Assembly: GCA_023386235.1 (NCBI GenBank)
Contig: JAEWKC010000005.1
Location: 62,001 to 126,000 of the forward strand
Reading direction: 5' to 3'
DNA length: 64,000 nucleotides
Source: Bacteroidota bacterium
GTDB taxonomy: Bacteria > Bacteroidota > Bacteroidia > Chitinophagales > Chitinophagaceae
Positions within the stretch are counted from its first letter, which is position 1; the number at the start of each line of letters is the position of its first letter. Positions 17,171 to 26,519 of the stretch are shown one piece after another. The notes below the pieces were generated by a model. The model saw only the letters and a program-made list of their open reading frames with translations. It was not told the DNA's origin and ran no database searches. A program made the translations under genes and the position numbers.

Positions 17171-19177
17171 ATGAAATTGATAACGAGTTTGCTTCTATTA
17201 TTCACCGTTTGTATTTCTTTTGCGCAGCAGAAAATAAGCGTGCAAAAGATAACACCTGTAGAATTTAATGAAGTAATTATACATGATGATTTTTGGAAAC
17301 CTAGAATGGATATTCAGCAAAAAGTATTGCTGCCGCACGCATTTGAAAAAACAAAGCCTGCTGTTGAAAACTTAATCAAGACCGGGAACTTTTTAAGAGG
17401 AATAAAAGACGAGCTGCCTTTCCCGCACAGGTACGTGGTTTCAGACTTTTATAAGGTAATGGAAGGCGCTTCTTATTTGTTAATGAATCAACGGGATAGT
17501 ACACTCGAATCAGGAATGGATAAGCTTATTGACATTATCGCGTTGTCGCAGGCGCCGGATGGGTATATGTACGATGCGCACATTACGGGCTCATCGCGCA
17601 AGCATGAACATTGGGGCGGTGCAGGCATGGGCGACAAGCCTTACTCCTGGGTATTACACAGCCACGAATTGTACAATATGGGGCACATGTACGAAGCGGC
17701 CATTGCTTATTACAATGCTACAGGCAAAAGAAAATGGCTGGATGTGGCAGAAAAAAACGCGCAGCATATTAATAAAGTTTTTTTCATTGGCAATAAAAAT
17801 TACAACAACGGCAAACCTGTAATGCAGGCGCCGGGCCATGAGGAAATTGAATTAGCGCTCGTGAAGCTTTACCATACTACCCATAATCCTCTTTATCTGC
17901 AAATGGCAAAAAAGTTCCTGGATATACGAGGGGTAACTTATAAGCCCGAAGGCAAAGGGGTGATGAGCGCGGAATATTCACAACAGCACGCTTCTGTAAA
18001 AGATCAGATTAAGCCTACAGGCCACGCCGTAAGGGCGGCTTATTTGTATGCAGGCATGGCAGATGTAAGCGCTGCCACAGATAATATATCTTACCTCACG
18101 GCACTAAATAATATCTGGAAAAATATTACGGATACCCGAATGCATATTACCGGCGGGTTAGGTGCGGTACATGGCATTGAGGGTTTTGGCGTCGAATATG
18201 AATTGCCTAATAAAGAAGCTTACAATGAAACCTGTGCGGCTGTTGGAAACGTATTATTTAACTACAAGATGTTTTTAATGACCGGCGATGCGAAATTTAT
18301 AGACGTTGCGGAAGTAGCGCTTTACAATAATGTGCTTGCAGGAGTAAACCTGGAAGGCAATAAATTCTTTTACGTAAATCCTTTAGAGTCTGATGGTGTC
18401 ACTAAATTCAATATGGGTTTGAGCGGACGTTCAGAATGGTTCGGAACCGCGTGCTGTCCTACCAATTTGTCAAGGTTGATCCCACAAATTTCCGGTATGA
18501 TGTATGCATTTTCGGGGAATGATATTTATTGTAATCTTTATTCGGGAAATAATACAACCATTCCTCTCGATAACGGAAAAGTTTTTTTAGAACAACAAAC
18601 TAAATATCCGTTCGGAGAAAAAATAATGATTAAAGTTTCCCCGGAAAACAATACACAAAAATTTTCACTACGCATGCGCATACCAACCTGGACTACAGGT
18701 CAGTTCGTACCGGGAGCACTTTACAAATACGTAGATAAAATCAAAACAAATTATGCTGTTCGTGTAAATGGAAAAGTAATTGCCACAAAGAAAGAAAATG
18801 GTTTTATTACGGTTTCGCGTTTATGGAAGAAAGGAGATGTAATAGAGCTGGAACTGCCGATGCCGGTGCGTTTCAGCCAGGCCGATAACCGTGTAAAAGC
18901 TGATCTCGGAAAAATAGCCGTAACAAAAGGGCCGCTGGTGTATTGCGCTGAAGAGGTAGACAATCAAACGGCTCCGCAGGAATTTGTAATTCATCAATTG
19001 CCGAATAAACCTCAAACGGAATTTTTTAAAGAAGGGGAATTGAAGAATATTTCATTCATAACACTTTCAGCCACAGTTAAAGATAAACCGTATTACTTGA
19101 AGCTGATACCTTATTATGCATGGAACAACCGGGGCGATCATCCTATGGCTGTTTGGTTTTCTTATAAAAGTTTTTAA
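17171..19177 (+). CDS. GH127-type beta-L-arabinofuranosidase (DUF1680 family)
   Basis: The 668-residue protein has a signal peptide (cut near ISFAQQ) and the alpha/alpha-barrel of the DUF1680/GH127-GH146 group: VIIHDDFWKPRMDIQ at the start and HEHWGGAGMGDKPYSWVLHSHELYNMGHMYEA. The metal/catalytic set is visible as the Glu in GFGVEYELP, the Glu and Cys in YNETCAAVG, and the Cys pair in GTACCPTNLSR, where a Zn-bound cysteine is the nucleophile in characterised members. A beta-sandwich C-terminus follows. The predicted product is L-arabinose from beta-L-arabinofuranosides. Family specificity varies, so the exact linkage is inference. It is followed by uxuA, 126 bp downstream. Confidence 0.85.
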   Translation: MKLITSLLLLFTVCISFAQQKISVQKITPVEFNEVIIHDDFWKPRMDIQQKVLLPHAFEKTKPAVENLIKTGNFLRGIKDELPFPHRYVVSDFYKVMEGASYLLMNQRDSTLESGMDKLIDIIALSQAPDGYMYDAHITGSSRKHEHWGGAGMGDKPYSWVLHSHELYNMGHMYEAAIAYYNATGKRKWLDVAEKNAQHINKVFFIGNKNYNNGKPVMQAPGHEEIELALVKLYHTTHNPLYLQMAKKFLDIRGVTYKPEGKGVMSAEYSQQHASVKDQIKPTGHAVRAAYLYAGMADVSAATDNISYLTALNNIWKNITDTRMHITGGLGAVHGIEGFGVEYELPNKEAYNETCAAVGNVLFNYKMFLMTGDAKFIDVAEVALYNNVLAGVNLEGNKFFYVNPLESDGVTKFNMGLSGRSEWFGTACCPTNLSRLIPQISGMMYAFSGNDIYCNLYSGNNTTIPLDNGKVFLEQQTKYPFGEKIMIKVSPENNTQKFSLRMRIPTWTTGQFVPGALYKYVDKIKTNYAVRVNGKVIATKKENGFITVSRLWKKGDVIELELPMPVRFSQADNRVKADLGKIAVTKGPLVYCAEEVDNQTAPQEFVIHQLPNKPQTEFFKEGELKNISFITLSATVKDKPYYLKLIPYYAWNNRGDHPMAVWFSYKSF

Positions 19178-19212
19178 TTGACAGTATGAAATAAGAAAGT
19201 TACATTTTTACT

Positions 19213-19281
19213 ATTTGCAAATAAAATACATGCAATTGCAAATATCGTATCTGTAACAGAAATTTTCATTCTATAACTTTG
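19213..19281 (+). promoter_or_regulatory. uxuA promoter with paired TGCAAA sites
   Basis: TAACTTTG (19274-19281) fits the TAnnTTTG -7 consensus and TCTG (19250-19253), 20 bp upstream, is a near match to the TTTG -33 element; transcription would start about 16 bases before the ATG at 19304. TTGCAAATA occurs at 19215-19223 and 19236-19244, 21 bp apart (two helical turns), just upstream of the -33 element, where an activator would bind. The same spacing is found in the araC promoter. Confidence 0.55.
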
Positions 19282-19303
19282 GAATTGATAAAATTGTATA
19301 AAT

Positions 19304-20503
19304 ATGGCTCTGCAAAAGACCTGGCGCTGGTTTGGTCATGCTGATCAGGTTAAATTAAGTGATCTTAAACAAATGGGTGTACAAGGGATTGTTACTTCCC
19401 TTTATGATATTCCTGCCGGAGAAATCTGGCCCCTTGCAAAAATAGAATCTCTGAAAAATGAGATCAACGCTTGCGGCATGGAATGGAGTGTAGTAGAGAG
19501 CCTGCCCGTATCTGAAGAGATAAAGCTCAATACGTCGCAAAGCAGGCAGCACCTAGAAAATTATAAAACATCGCTTATAAATTTAAGCACTTGCGGCATA
19601 CATACCATTTGCTACAACTTTATGCCCGTGCTGGATTGGGCAAGAACTGATTTGCAATTCATAGATGATAACGGATGCGAGTCTATGTTGTTTGAATACG
19701 CAGTATTTGCCGCCTTTGATATGTATATTTTAAAGCGTGCCAATGCAGAAAAAGATTACCCGGAAAAAATAAAAAAACAGGCACATGCTCATTATAAAAT
19801 GATGAGCGAAAACGATAAAAAAGAATTAGCGCACAATATTATTGTTGTCACACAAAAATTTATAAACAGCGGAGTCGGAGATGTAGAAAATTATAAAGAA
19901 AGATTCCTTCAGTTTTTAAAAAGATACGATAATGTGAGCAAAGAAGATCTGAGAAATAACCTGATGCTTTTTTTGAATGATGTGATTCCTGTAGCCGAAG
20001 AGCATGGCGCTCGTCTTTGCATTCATCCCGATGATCCGCCATTTCCACTTTTGGGTTTGCCGAGAATTGCAGGTACAGAAGAAGATTTTGATTGGATATT
20101 TTCGCGCAACACTTCACTTGCCAACGGGCTGACTTATTGCACCGGGTCTCTTTCTGTAAGAGCAGATAATGACCTGAAAAAGATAGCCTCAAAGTTTGCA
20201 GACAGGATTCATTTTATTCATTTGAGAAATATAAAAAAGATTGACGATAAAAGTTTTTATGAATCGGCGCACCTTGACGGAGTCGTTAATATGCCTGCTA
20301 TAGTAAAAATATTTTTACAGGAACAATTAAGAAGGAAGAAAGAAGGAAGAAAAGATGATCAGTTGCCTTTTCGACCGGATCATGGTTTAAAAATGCTGGA
20401 TGATTTTTCGAAACAGGCCAACCCGGGCTATCCGCTGATTGGCAGATTGAAAGGTTTGGCAGAAATAGATGGTATACAAACAGCGATTAAAGAGAATTTA
20501 TAA
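19304..20503 (+). CDS. uxuA: Mannonate dehydratase
   Basis: The 399-residue protein starts with MALQKTWRWFG and carries the UxuA signatures MGVQGIVTSLYDIPAGEIWP, WSVVESLPVSEEIK, the insertion region ICYNFMPVLDWARTDLQF, and LCIHPDDPPFPLLGLPRI with metal-binding His and Asp. The C-terminal FRPDHGLKM and YPLIGRLKGLAEIDGI are also typical. UxuA dehydrates D-mannonate to 2-keto-3-deoxygluconate in the cytosol, the step after fructuronate reduction in glucuronate breakdown. It has its own likely promoter and is followed 12 bp later by an SDR that probably makes its substrate. This ties the two alpha-glucuronidases of the locus to central metabolism. Confidence 0.95.
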   Translation: MALQKTWRWFGHADQVKLSDLKQMGVQGIVTSLYDIPAGEIWPLAKIESLKNEINACGMEWSVVESLPVSEEIKLNTSQSRQHLENYKTSLINLSTCGIHTICYNFMPVLDWARTDLQFIDDNGCESMLFEYAVFAAFDMYILKRANAEKDYPEKIKKQAHAHYKMMSENDKKELAHNIIVVTQKFINSGVGDVENYKERFLQFLKRYDNVSKEDLRNNLMLFLNDVIPVAEEHGARLCIHPDDPPFPLLGLPRIAGTEEDFDWIFSRNTSLANGLTYCTGSLSVRADNDLKKIASKFADRIHFIHLRNIKKIDDKSFYESAHLDGVVNMPAIVKIFLQEQLRRKKEGRKDDQLPFRPDHGLKMLDDFSKQANPGYPLIGRLKGLAEIDGIQTAIKENL

Positions 20504-20515
20504 AATATACAATAC

Positions 20516-21331
20516 ATGCAAAATAATTTTGACATTTCAGGCCAGGTAGCGGTTGTCACCGGAGCCGGTGGCGTACTTGGCGGAAACATCTCACGCAGTC
20601 TTATGGAAGCAGGCGCTAAAGTAGTGGCCATAGACATCAGGGAAGAAAATTTGAATAAAAGAGTAGAAGAATTGAAAACCATTCACGAGGACGTTGTAGG
20701 ACTTACGGGCGATGTGCTGAATCTGGAAAGCCTGAAAAACGTTGCAGAAAAAATCAAAGAAAAATGGGGTCGCATTGATATACTTGTGAACTGTGCAGGC
20801 GGCAATATTCCCGGTGCTACGCTTACCGAAGAACAAACAATTTTCGATATGAAAATAGAAGACTGGGAGAAAGTTACGGACCTGAATCTGAACGGATCGG
20901 TTTATCCTTGTCTTGCGTTCGGTGCTGTAATGGCAGAGCAGGGAAAAGGTTGTATGGTCAATATTTCTTCCATGGCTACTTATTCATCTATTACAAGAGT
21001 GCCGGGTTATTCCGTTGCAAAGAATGGTATCAACATTTTTACGCAATGGATGGCAACCGAAATGGCTTTAAAGTTTGGCGAAGGTATCAGGGTCAATGCG
21101 ATAGCTCCTGGATTTTTTATAGGCGATCAGAATAGAAAAGTATTGATAAACGATGACGGCAGCTATACCGAACGAAGCGTAAAGGTATTAGCGAAAACGC
21201 CCATGAAAAGATTCGGAGATATTACCGAACTGAATGGAGCTATACAATTTTTATGTTCACCCGCCGCCAGTTTTATTACCGGAGTTATTTTGCCTATAGA
21301 TGGCGGATTCTCGGCATTTAGCGGGGTGTAA
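20516..21331 (+). CDS. SDR-family oxidoreductase, probable D-mannonate oxidoreductase (fructuronate reductase)
   Basis: The 271-residue protein is a classical short-chain dehydrogenase: TGAGGVLGG (residues 15-23) for the dinucleotide, NCAGG (92-96), a Ser around 151-152, and the YSVAK catalytic pair Tyr165/Lys169, then NAIAPGFF. It ends with LPIDGGFSAFSGV. Placed 12 bp after uxuA, it most likely reduces D-fructuronate to D-mannonate, a role that SDR proteins take in many Bacteroidota in place of the classical UxuB. The family is certain. The substrate is inferred from the neighbour only. A uronate isomerase (uxaC) is not in the window. Confidence 0.85.
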   Translation: MQNNFDISGQVAVVTGAGGVLGGNISRSLMEAGAKVVAIDIREENLNKRVEELKTIHEDVVGLTGDVLNLESLKNVAEKIKEKWGRIDILVNCAGGNIPGATLTEEQTIFDMKIEDWEKVTDLNLNGSVYPCLAFGAVMAEQGKGCMVNISSMATYSSITRVPGYSVAKNGINIFTQWMATEMALKFGEGIRVNAIAPGFFIGDQNRKVLINDDGSYTERSVKVLAKTPMKRFGDITELNGAIQFLCSPAASFITGVILPIDGGFSAFSGV

Positions 21332-21350
21332 TAAATTTCTTGTGACCTGT

Positions 21351-21375
21351 TTGTAAGCATAGAGGAAGCTTACAA
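21351..21375 (+). other. Hairpin between the uxuA operon and susC-2
   Basis: TTGTAAGC (21351-21358) and GCTTACAA (21368-21375) form a perfect 8-bp stem with a 9-base loop. No T-run follows. It may weaken read-through into susC-2 or bind a regulator. TATACTTTC (about 21414-21422) downstream is a poor -7 match for susC-2. Confidence 0.3.
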
Positions 21376-21444
21376 TGTATAAATGACTTTAGATAATATT
21401 AAAGGCGGTTTATAATATACTTTCATCACCATAAATCAATTCTT

Positions 21445-24400
21445 ATGAAAACCAGTAATAAGAAAAGATCAACACTTATGTATTTTGTATTTCTTGGTGT
21501 TTTTCTTTTGAATTTTGTTTCTGCAACGGCACAGATTGCGGAGGACTTTACCGGCACAGTTGTTAATGCGCAAAACCAGCCGTTAGAAGGTGTTGCCGTT
21601 CAGGTTCAAGGATCAAGTACGGGTGCTATTACCAGCGCATCCGGAACGTTTTCTATACGGGCACAAAAAGGGAATACGCTTATATTCACTATGTTGGGAT
21701 ATAATACACATTCTGAAGTATTGGGCGACATAAAAGAACTAACAATTCAGTTGAGCGAGGCGGGTGCGCAGGATTTGGATGAAGTAGTGGTAATTGGTTA
21801 CGGAACGGTAAGAAAAAGAGATCTTACAGGTTCTGTAGCGCATATTGGTCAGGAAGTAATGGAAACGCGCGTAGCTACTTCTGTAACAGACTTTCTAAAG
21901 GGAAGTATAGCCGGAGTAAATATCGGGGTAAATAACAATGCCTCGGGCGGTGGTTCTATTCAGGTAAGAGGTCCCGCATCGTTGCAGGCGTCAACTTCAC
22001 CGCTGATTGTACTAGATGGGAATATTTACTACGGCAGTATAAGTGATATCAATCCGAATGACATTGAGAGTATTGATGTCTTAAAAGATGCAAGCTCTAC
22101 AGCCATTTATGGTTCTAAAGGTTCTGCTGGTGTAATTATGATTACAACAAAAAAAGGTAAAACAGAAAAACCTATTATTACATTCAACTCAAAAGCAGGA
22201 TTTGCAAATCTTCTTAAAATTCCTGATCTTCCAACACCTGATCAATATGTACAAAGAAGGGCTGATTATTGGAAAACAGTAGATTATTTCAGGCCTGCTA
22301 ATCAACAAAGAAGTAAAGGCTATTATGATAACCCCGACAATCTTCCACAAGGAGTTACAAGGGAGCAATGGGCAGCTTACGACAATGCTTTCTCCGGTGA
22401 CTATACAGAAACCTGGCTTTCAAGATTACAATTTGCACCAGTTGAGATACAAAATTATAAAGCAGGAAGAACTGTTGACTGGCGCGATGAGGTATACAGA
22501 ACAGGCTTGCGTATAGACAATAATATTTCTTTTTCAGGGAGATCTTCAAGAACAAATTATTATACATCATTCGGATACTTGAAAAACGAAGGATTTATAA
22601 AGGGAGACAATTTCAATACTTTCAGAGGGAGAATAAATCTTGAAACCAATATTACAGATTGGCTTAAAATTGGTACAAATACACAGTTTTCTAACAGAGC
22701 CGATAATGACATTACAGTAAATGTTACAGATGCAGATGTAATGAGTCCTTTTGGAGATTTATATAATGAAGATGGCACTGTAAAAAGATTTCCTACCGGA
22801 GATGCAAGAATCGCTAACCCGCTCCTCTCAGCTTCAGTTGATAAATATTTTTACAGAGTGCAGACTTTGAACTCTACTATTTTTGGAAAGTTAACGCTGC
22901 CATATGGTTTTAGTTTCCAGACGAACTTTAATAACAGGTTTGGTTGGAGAAAAGATTATTATTTTCATTCTGATGAAAAGCCCGGAATTACGAAAGGTGG
23001 ACAAGCCAGCAGAAATGATTATTCAGATTATGAATGGATAATAGATAATATTTTAAACTGGAATTATAGAATAGGTGATATACATAGCTTTGATGCTACT
23101 TTTGTTGCTACTGCTGAGAAATATCAGTTTTGGAATAGCACCGGTTCTAATGAAGGCTTTATTCCTAACAGTAATTTAATTTATCATAACCTCAATGCAG
23201 GTATTAATCCGATTATTAATTCCGATGACCAAATGCAAACAGGTAATGCTATTTTAGGAAGAATTAATTATAGCTTATTAAATAAATATTTATTTACTGC
23301 TTCTCTAAGACGTGATGGCTTTTCTGCATTTGGAATAAATAACCCTTATGGTGTTTATCCTGCATTTGCTTTTGCCTGGAGAATTTCTCAGGAAAAATTT
23401 ATGGAAAACTCTGCTTTCAATGATTTAAAACTGCGTTTATCCTGGGGTGAAAGTGGTAATAGAGATATTGGAAGATATGCAGCATTATCTAAATTAAATG
23501 TTACCGATAATATTATTGGTGGAGAGAATGTTAAAGGAATCTGGACAGATAATTTATCAAACCCCAATTTAAAATGGGAGCGTACAAGAGCAGCCAACAT
23601 TGGATTAGATTTCGCATTATTGAATAACCGCCTGAGTGGTATTATTGATGCTTATTACAATAAAACCACCGATTTGATATTGATGCGTTCATTACCAACT
23701 ATTACAGGATTTAGAAGTATAATTACCAATCTAGGTCAGGTGGATAATAAAGGCTTAGAGGTAACTTTGTCAAGCATTAATTTGAATATCCCTCAAAAAG
23801 TTTCCTGGAAAACCTCGTTAATATTCAGTACAAACAAAAATGTGATCAGACATTTATATGGAGAAATGGTTGATGTATTAGATGAAAACGGAAACGTGAT
23901 TGGACAGAGAGAAGATGATGACATTCAGAACGATTGGTATATAGGTCATGGTATTAATGATATTTTTGATTATAAAATGATTGGTATTTGGCAATTAGGA
24001 GAAGAAGCAATTGCCAAAAAATATGGTAAAACGCCCGGAGACCCAAGAGTGTTTGATGCAAATGGAGATAGTGTTCTAAATCAATTAGATAAGCAATGGC
24101 TTGGTTCTTCAGTTCCCATGTTTAGAGCCTCTTTCAGAAGTGATCTTACTTTATGGGAGAATATTGATTTTTCATTTGTCTTAAGAGGAGATTTTAATTA
24201 TTGGGCAATAGACAATATGGCCAGAAATGAGGATAATAGGTTTTTTGACCGTTCCAACTCAATTTATACAGAGTATTGGACGCCCGAAAATCCATCTAAT
24301 GAATATGCCAAATTAGGTGCAAATACATCCAATCCTAATATTAATATTTATAAAAGAAGGGATTATCTCAGACTGCAAAATGCATCACTTTCATATAGAG

Positions 24401-24558
24401 TTCCTGCTGTTTATTTAAAAAGATTTTCTGTGGAAAGCTTACGGCTAAGCGCGAATGTAGACAATGCTTTTGTAATCAGCAACTGGACCTATTTCGATCC
24501 TGAAAACCGGGGCAGAACACCACGTATATTTACACTAGGACTTGATATTACATTGTAG
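21445..24558 (+). CDS. SusC/RagA-type TonB-linked outer-membrane transporter (second pair)
   Basis: The 1037-residue protein has a signal peptide (ending near SATAQ), a carboxypeptidase-regulatory-like domain (FTGTVVNAQNQPLEGVAVQ), the TonB-plug segment DEVVVIGYGTVRKRDLTGSV, the plug body with GSIQVRGPASLQASTSPLIVLDG and IEVLKDAS-like SIDVLKDASSTAIYGSKG, and a beta-barrel ending in IFTLGLDITL. It imports oligosaccharides with its SusD partner. It is not a close copy of susC-1 in the N-terminal region, so the two pairs probably handle different fragments. A short leader-like ORF lies between it and its susD. Confidence 0.96.
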   Translation: MKTSNKKRSTLMYFVFLGVFLLNFVSATAQIAEDFTGTVVNAQNQPLEGVAVQVQGSSTGAITSASGTFSIRAQKGNTLIFTMLGYNTHSEVLGDIKELTIQLSEAGAQDLDEVVVIGYGTVRKRDLTGSVAHIGQEVMETRVATSVTDFLKGSIAGVNIGVNNNASGGGSIQVRGPASLQASTSPLIVLDGNIYYGSISDINPNDIESIDVLKDASSTAIYGSKGSAGVIMITTKKGKTEKPIITFNSKAGFANLLKIPDLPTPDQYVQRRADYWKTVDYFRPANQQRSKGYYDNPDNLPQGVTREQWAAYDNAFSGDYTETWLSRLQFAPVEIQNYKAGRTVDWRDEVYRTGLRIDNNISFSGRSSRTNYYTSFGYLKNEGFIKGDNFNTFRGRINLETNITDWLKIGTNTQFSNRADNDITVNVTDADVMSPFGDLYNEDGTVKRFPTGDARIANPLLSASVDKYFYRVQTLNSTIFGKLTLPYGFSFQTNFNNRFGWRKDYYFHSDEKPGITKGGQASRNDYSDYEWIIDNILNWNYRIGDIHSFDATFVATAEKYQFWNSTGSNEGFIPNSNLIYHNLNAGINPIINSDDQMQTGNAILGRINYSLLNKYLFTASLRRDGFSAFGINNPYGVYPAFAFAWRISQEKFMENSAFNDLKLRLSWGESGNRDIGRYAALSKLNVTDNIIGGENVKGIWTDNLSNPNLKWERTRAANIGLDFALLNNRLSGIIDAYYNKTTDLILMRSLPTITGFRSIITNLGQVDNKGLEVTLSSINLNIPQKVSWKTSLIFSTNKNVIRHLYGEMVDVLDENGNVIGQREDDDIQNDWYIGHGINDIFDYKMIGIWQLGEEAIAKKYGKTPGDPRVFDANGDSVLNQLDKQWLGSSVPMFRASFRSDLTLWENIDFSFVLRGDFNYWAIDNMARNEDNRFFDRSNSIYTEYWTPENPSNEYAKLGANTSNPNINIYKRRDYLRLQNASLSYRVPAVYLKRFSVESLRLSANVDNAFVISNWTYFDPENRGRTPRIFTLGLDITL

Positions 24559-24594
24559 TTTGCTTCATTCATAGTTATTAAAAATACAGAGGAA

Positions 24595-24663
24595 ATGAGC
24601 TATAAACATCTTGCATACCATAACAATGATTATTTGAGCGAATTCCATCTGATGACAACGTAA
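24595..24663 (+). CDS. 22-codon leader-like ORF upstream of susD-2 (MSxK...SEFH type)
   Basis: ATG at 24595 to TAA at 24661-24663 encodes MSYKHLAYHNNDYLSEFH followed by LMTT. GAGGA just before the ATG could act as a ribosome site. The pattern MSxK(10)SEFH, with the same spacing, occurs at the start of the susC-1 frame (3562). At DNA level AGCGAATTCCAT is identical in both (3604-3615 and 24637-24648), while the middle is diverged. It stops 18 bp before the susD ATG, so translation of the peptide could influence susD. This is suggestive of a real small gene, but only two copies are seen here. Confidence 0.45.
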   Translation: MSYKHLAYHNNDYLSEFHLMTT

Positions 24664-24681
24664 AAATTAAAAAATAAACAG

Positions 24682-26472
24682 ATGAAAAAGATAATAATTC
24701 CATGTTCGATATTGATTATACTTTCAGGAGCAATTTCTTGTGTTAAACTTGATCCACAACCGTTATCGTTTTTTGCACCTGAAAATACACTTGTAGACAA
24801 AGCCGGCTTAGAGGCACTATTGGTTACGTCTCGCAAACAAATAAAATGGGAATGGTTTGGAGATGCTTTTGATGCAGGCACTTGCCGCACACCTTTGGTT
24901 TATGAATATGCATTTTCAGATATGCATGTAATGGGTGGACCGGAAGCAAAAGAAATTCATAATCTCGAAACACAACTCACACCTACTACGAATCAGAATT
25001 TGCATTTAACTTATTGGGATTTGGGTTGGAATGGTATCAAATATGCCAATACAGTGATTAGTAGAATAGATAATGCAAAATTCGATACAGAAGCTGATAG
25101 AAATGCTATTCTTGGAGAAGGTTATTTTCACAGGGCTTATTGGTATTATCTTCTTACACATCAATGGGGTGATGTACCTCTTATCTTAGAAGAAATTACC
25201 GGTCCAAAACTTGATTTTGTAAGTAGCGCGAGAAAGACAGTACTTACCCAAATGAAAACAGATATGGAGTTTGCGGTTCAGTGGTTGCCTGCAACCGCCT
25301 TGCCCGGCGCTGTAAACAGAGCGGCAGGTGAACATCTCCTTACTAAAATATATTTATCGTTAGGAGAATTTCAAAAAGCTGTGGAATCTTCATCAAGATG
25401 TATAAACGATTATGGGCTGAAGCTTATGGATACACGTTTTGGAGTAAACGCCGGCAGAGCTGATCTGGATGTATTTAACGATCTCTTTAAAGAAGAAAAC
25501 ATTAGTGCTTCTGAAAATAAAGAAGCCATATTTGTTGTTCAGGAGCGTTTTGGAGTTCCGGGAAATGTATCAGACAATGGCTCAGCAAGAAAAAGAAACT
25601 TTGTACCTTATTGGAGTAATGGTGCTGTTGTAAGGACGCCTGATGGAAGACAAGGTACTACATACGACGCTGCTCCATATCCAGGCTATGAATTGCTAGA
25701 CACCTTAGGGAGAGGTATTGCAAAAATAAGACCCTCTAATTATTATCAGTATGAGGTTTGGGAAGATGCTGGAACAGATATAAGATTCAATAAAAACAAT
25801 TGGTATGATAAGTCAAGACTATGGTATAACAGGCCTGCCTCTAATAATAAAGGAGGAAGTGCTGTATGGTTTGGTAAACCTATAGAATCTCAATATGTTC
25901 AGGATACTATGCGCTGCTATTTTTCTTTTCCAACGGTAAAAGTGCTTATACATAAAGATGATATTAATAAAGGAAGAACTCCTACTGGCGGATTTACAGA
26001 CCAGTATGTTTTTCGTTTAGCAGAAACATATTTAATGAGAGCGGAGGCATATTTATGGCTCAATCAAATCAGTAATGCTACAAATGACCTTAATAAAGTG
26101 AGGGCAAGAGCAAAAGCTCCACTATTGTCAACAATTACTTTGGAAGACATTTTGGATGAAAGAGCGCGTGAACTTTTTCTCGAAGAGCATCGTAAAGTAG
26201 AACTTACAAGAATAGCTTTTATTATGGCACAATTGAATAGGGATGGATATACTTTAGAAAATTTCAGCACGAAAAACTGGTATTATGACAGGGTGATGGA
26301 AAAGAATAATTTTTATAAAACACAGTATTTCTATTCAACTAATGCTTTTGTAATGAAGCCTTATCATGTTTTATATCCGGTACCATTAACTGCTATTACG
26401 TCAAACAGTCAGGGACATATTAATCAAAACAAAGGTTATTCCGGGTCAGAAACAAATATTCCTGTAGAATAA
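24682..26472 (+). CDS. SusD/RagB-type glycan-binding lipoprotein (second pair)
   Basis: The 596-residue protein has a lipobox SGAISC (Cys20) and the SusD scaffold: VKLDPQPLSFFAPENTL near the N-terminus, TPR-like helices around AILGEGYFHRAYWYYLLTHQWGDVPLI, and the C-terminal block with QYVFRLAETYLMRAEAYLWL, LNKVRARA and DERARELFLEEHRKVELTRIAF. It pairs with the SusC ending 123 bp upstream and is the surface lid and binding subunit. The gap to susC is wider than usual because of the leader-like ORF at 24595. GH115 follows 47 bp downstream. Confidence 0.94.
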   Translation: MKKIIIPCSILIILSGAISCVKLDPQPLSFFAPENTLVDKAGLEALLVTSRKQIKWEWFGDAFDAGTCRTPLVYEYAFSDMHVMGGPEAKEIHNLETQLTPTTNQNLHLTYWDLGWNGIKYANTVISRIDNAKFDTEADRNAILGEGYFHRAYWYYLLTHQWGDVPLILEEITGPKLDFVSSARKTVLTQMKTDMEFAVQWLPATALPGAVNRAAGEHLLTKIYLSLGEFQKAVESSSRCINDYGLKLMDTRFGVNAGRADLDVFNDLFKEENISASENKEAIFVVQERFGVPGNVSDNGSARKRNFVPYWSNGAVVRTPDGRQGTTYDAAPYPGYELLDTLGRGIAKIRPSNYYQYEVWEDAGTDIRFNKNNWYDKSRLWYNRPASNNKGGSAVWFGKPIESQYVQDTMRCYFSFPTVKVLIHKDDINKGRTPTGGFTDQYVFRLAETYLMRAEAYLWLNQISNATNDLNKVRARAKAPLLSTITLEDILDERARELFLEEHRKVELTRIAFIMAQLNRDGYTLENFSTKNWYYDRVMEKNNFYKTQYFYSTNAFVMKPYHVLYPVPLTAITSNSQGHINQNKGYSGSETNIPVE

Positions 26473-26519
26473 TTAGTTTTAATAAAGTCCACTAATAAAA
26501 TAAAAAATAAAATTTAGTT

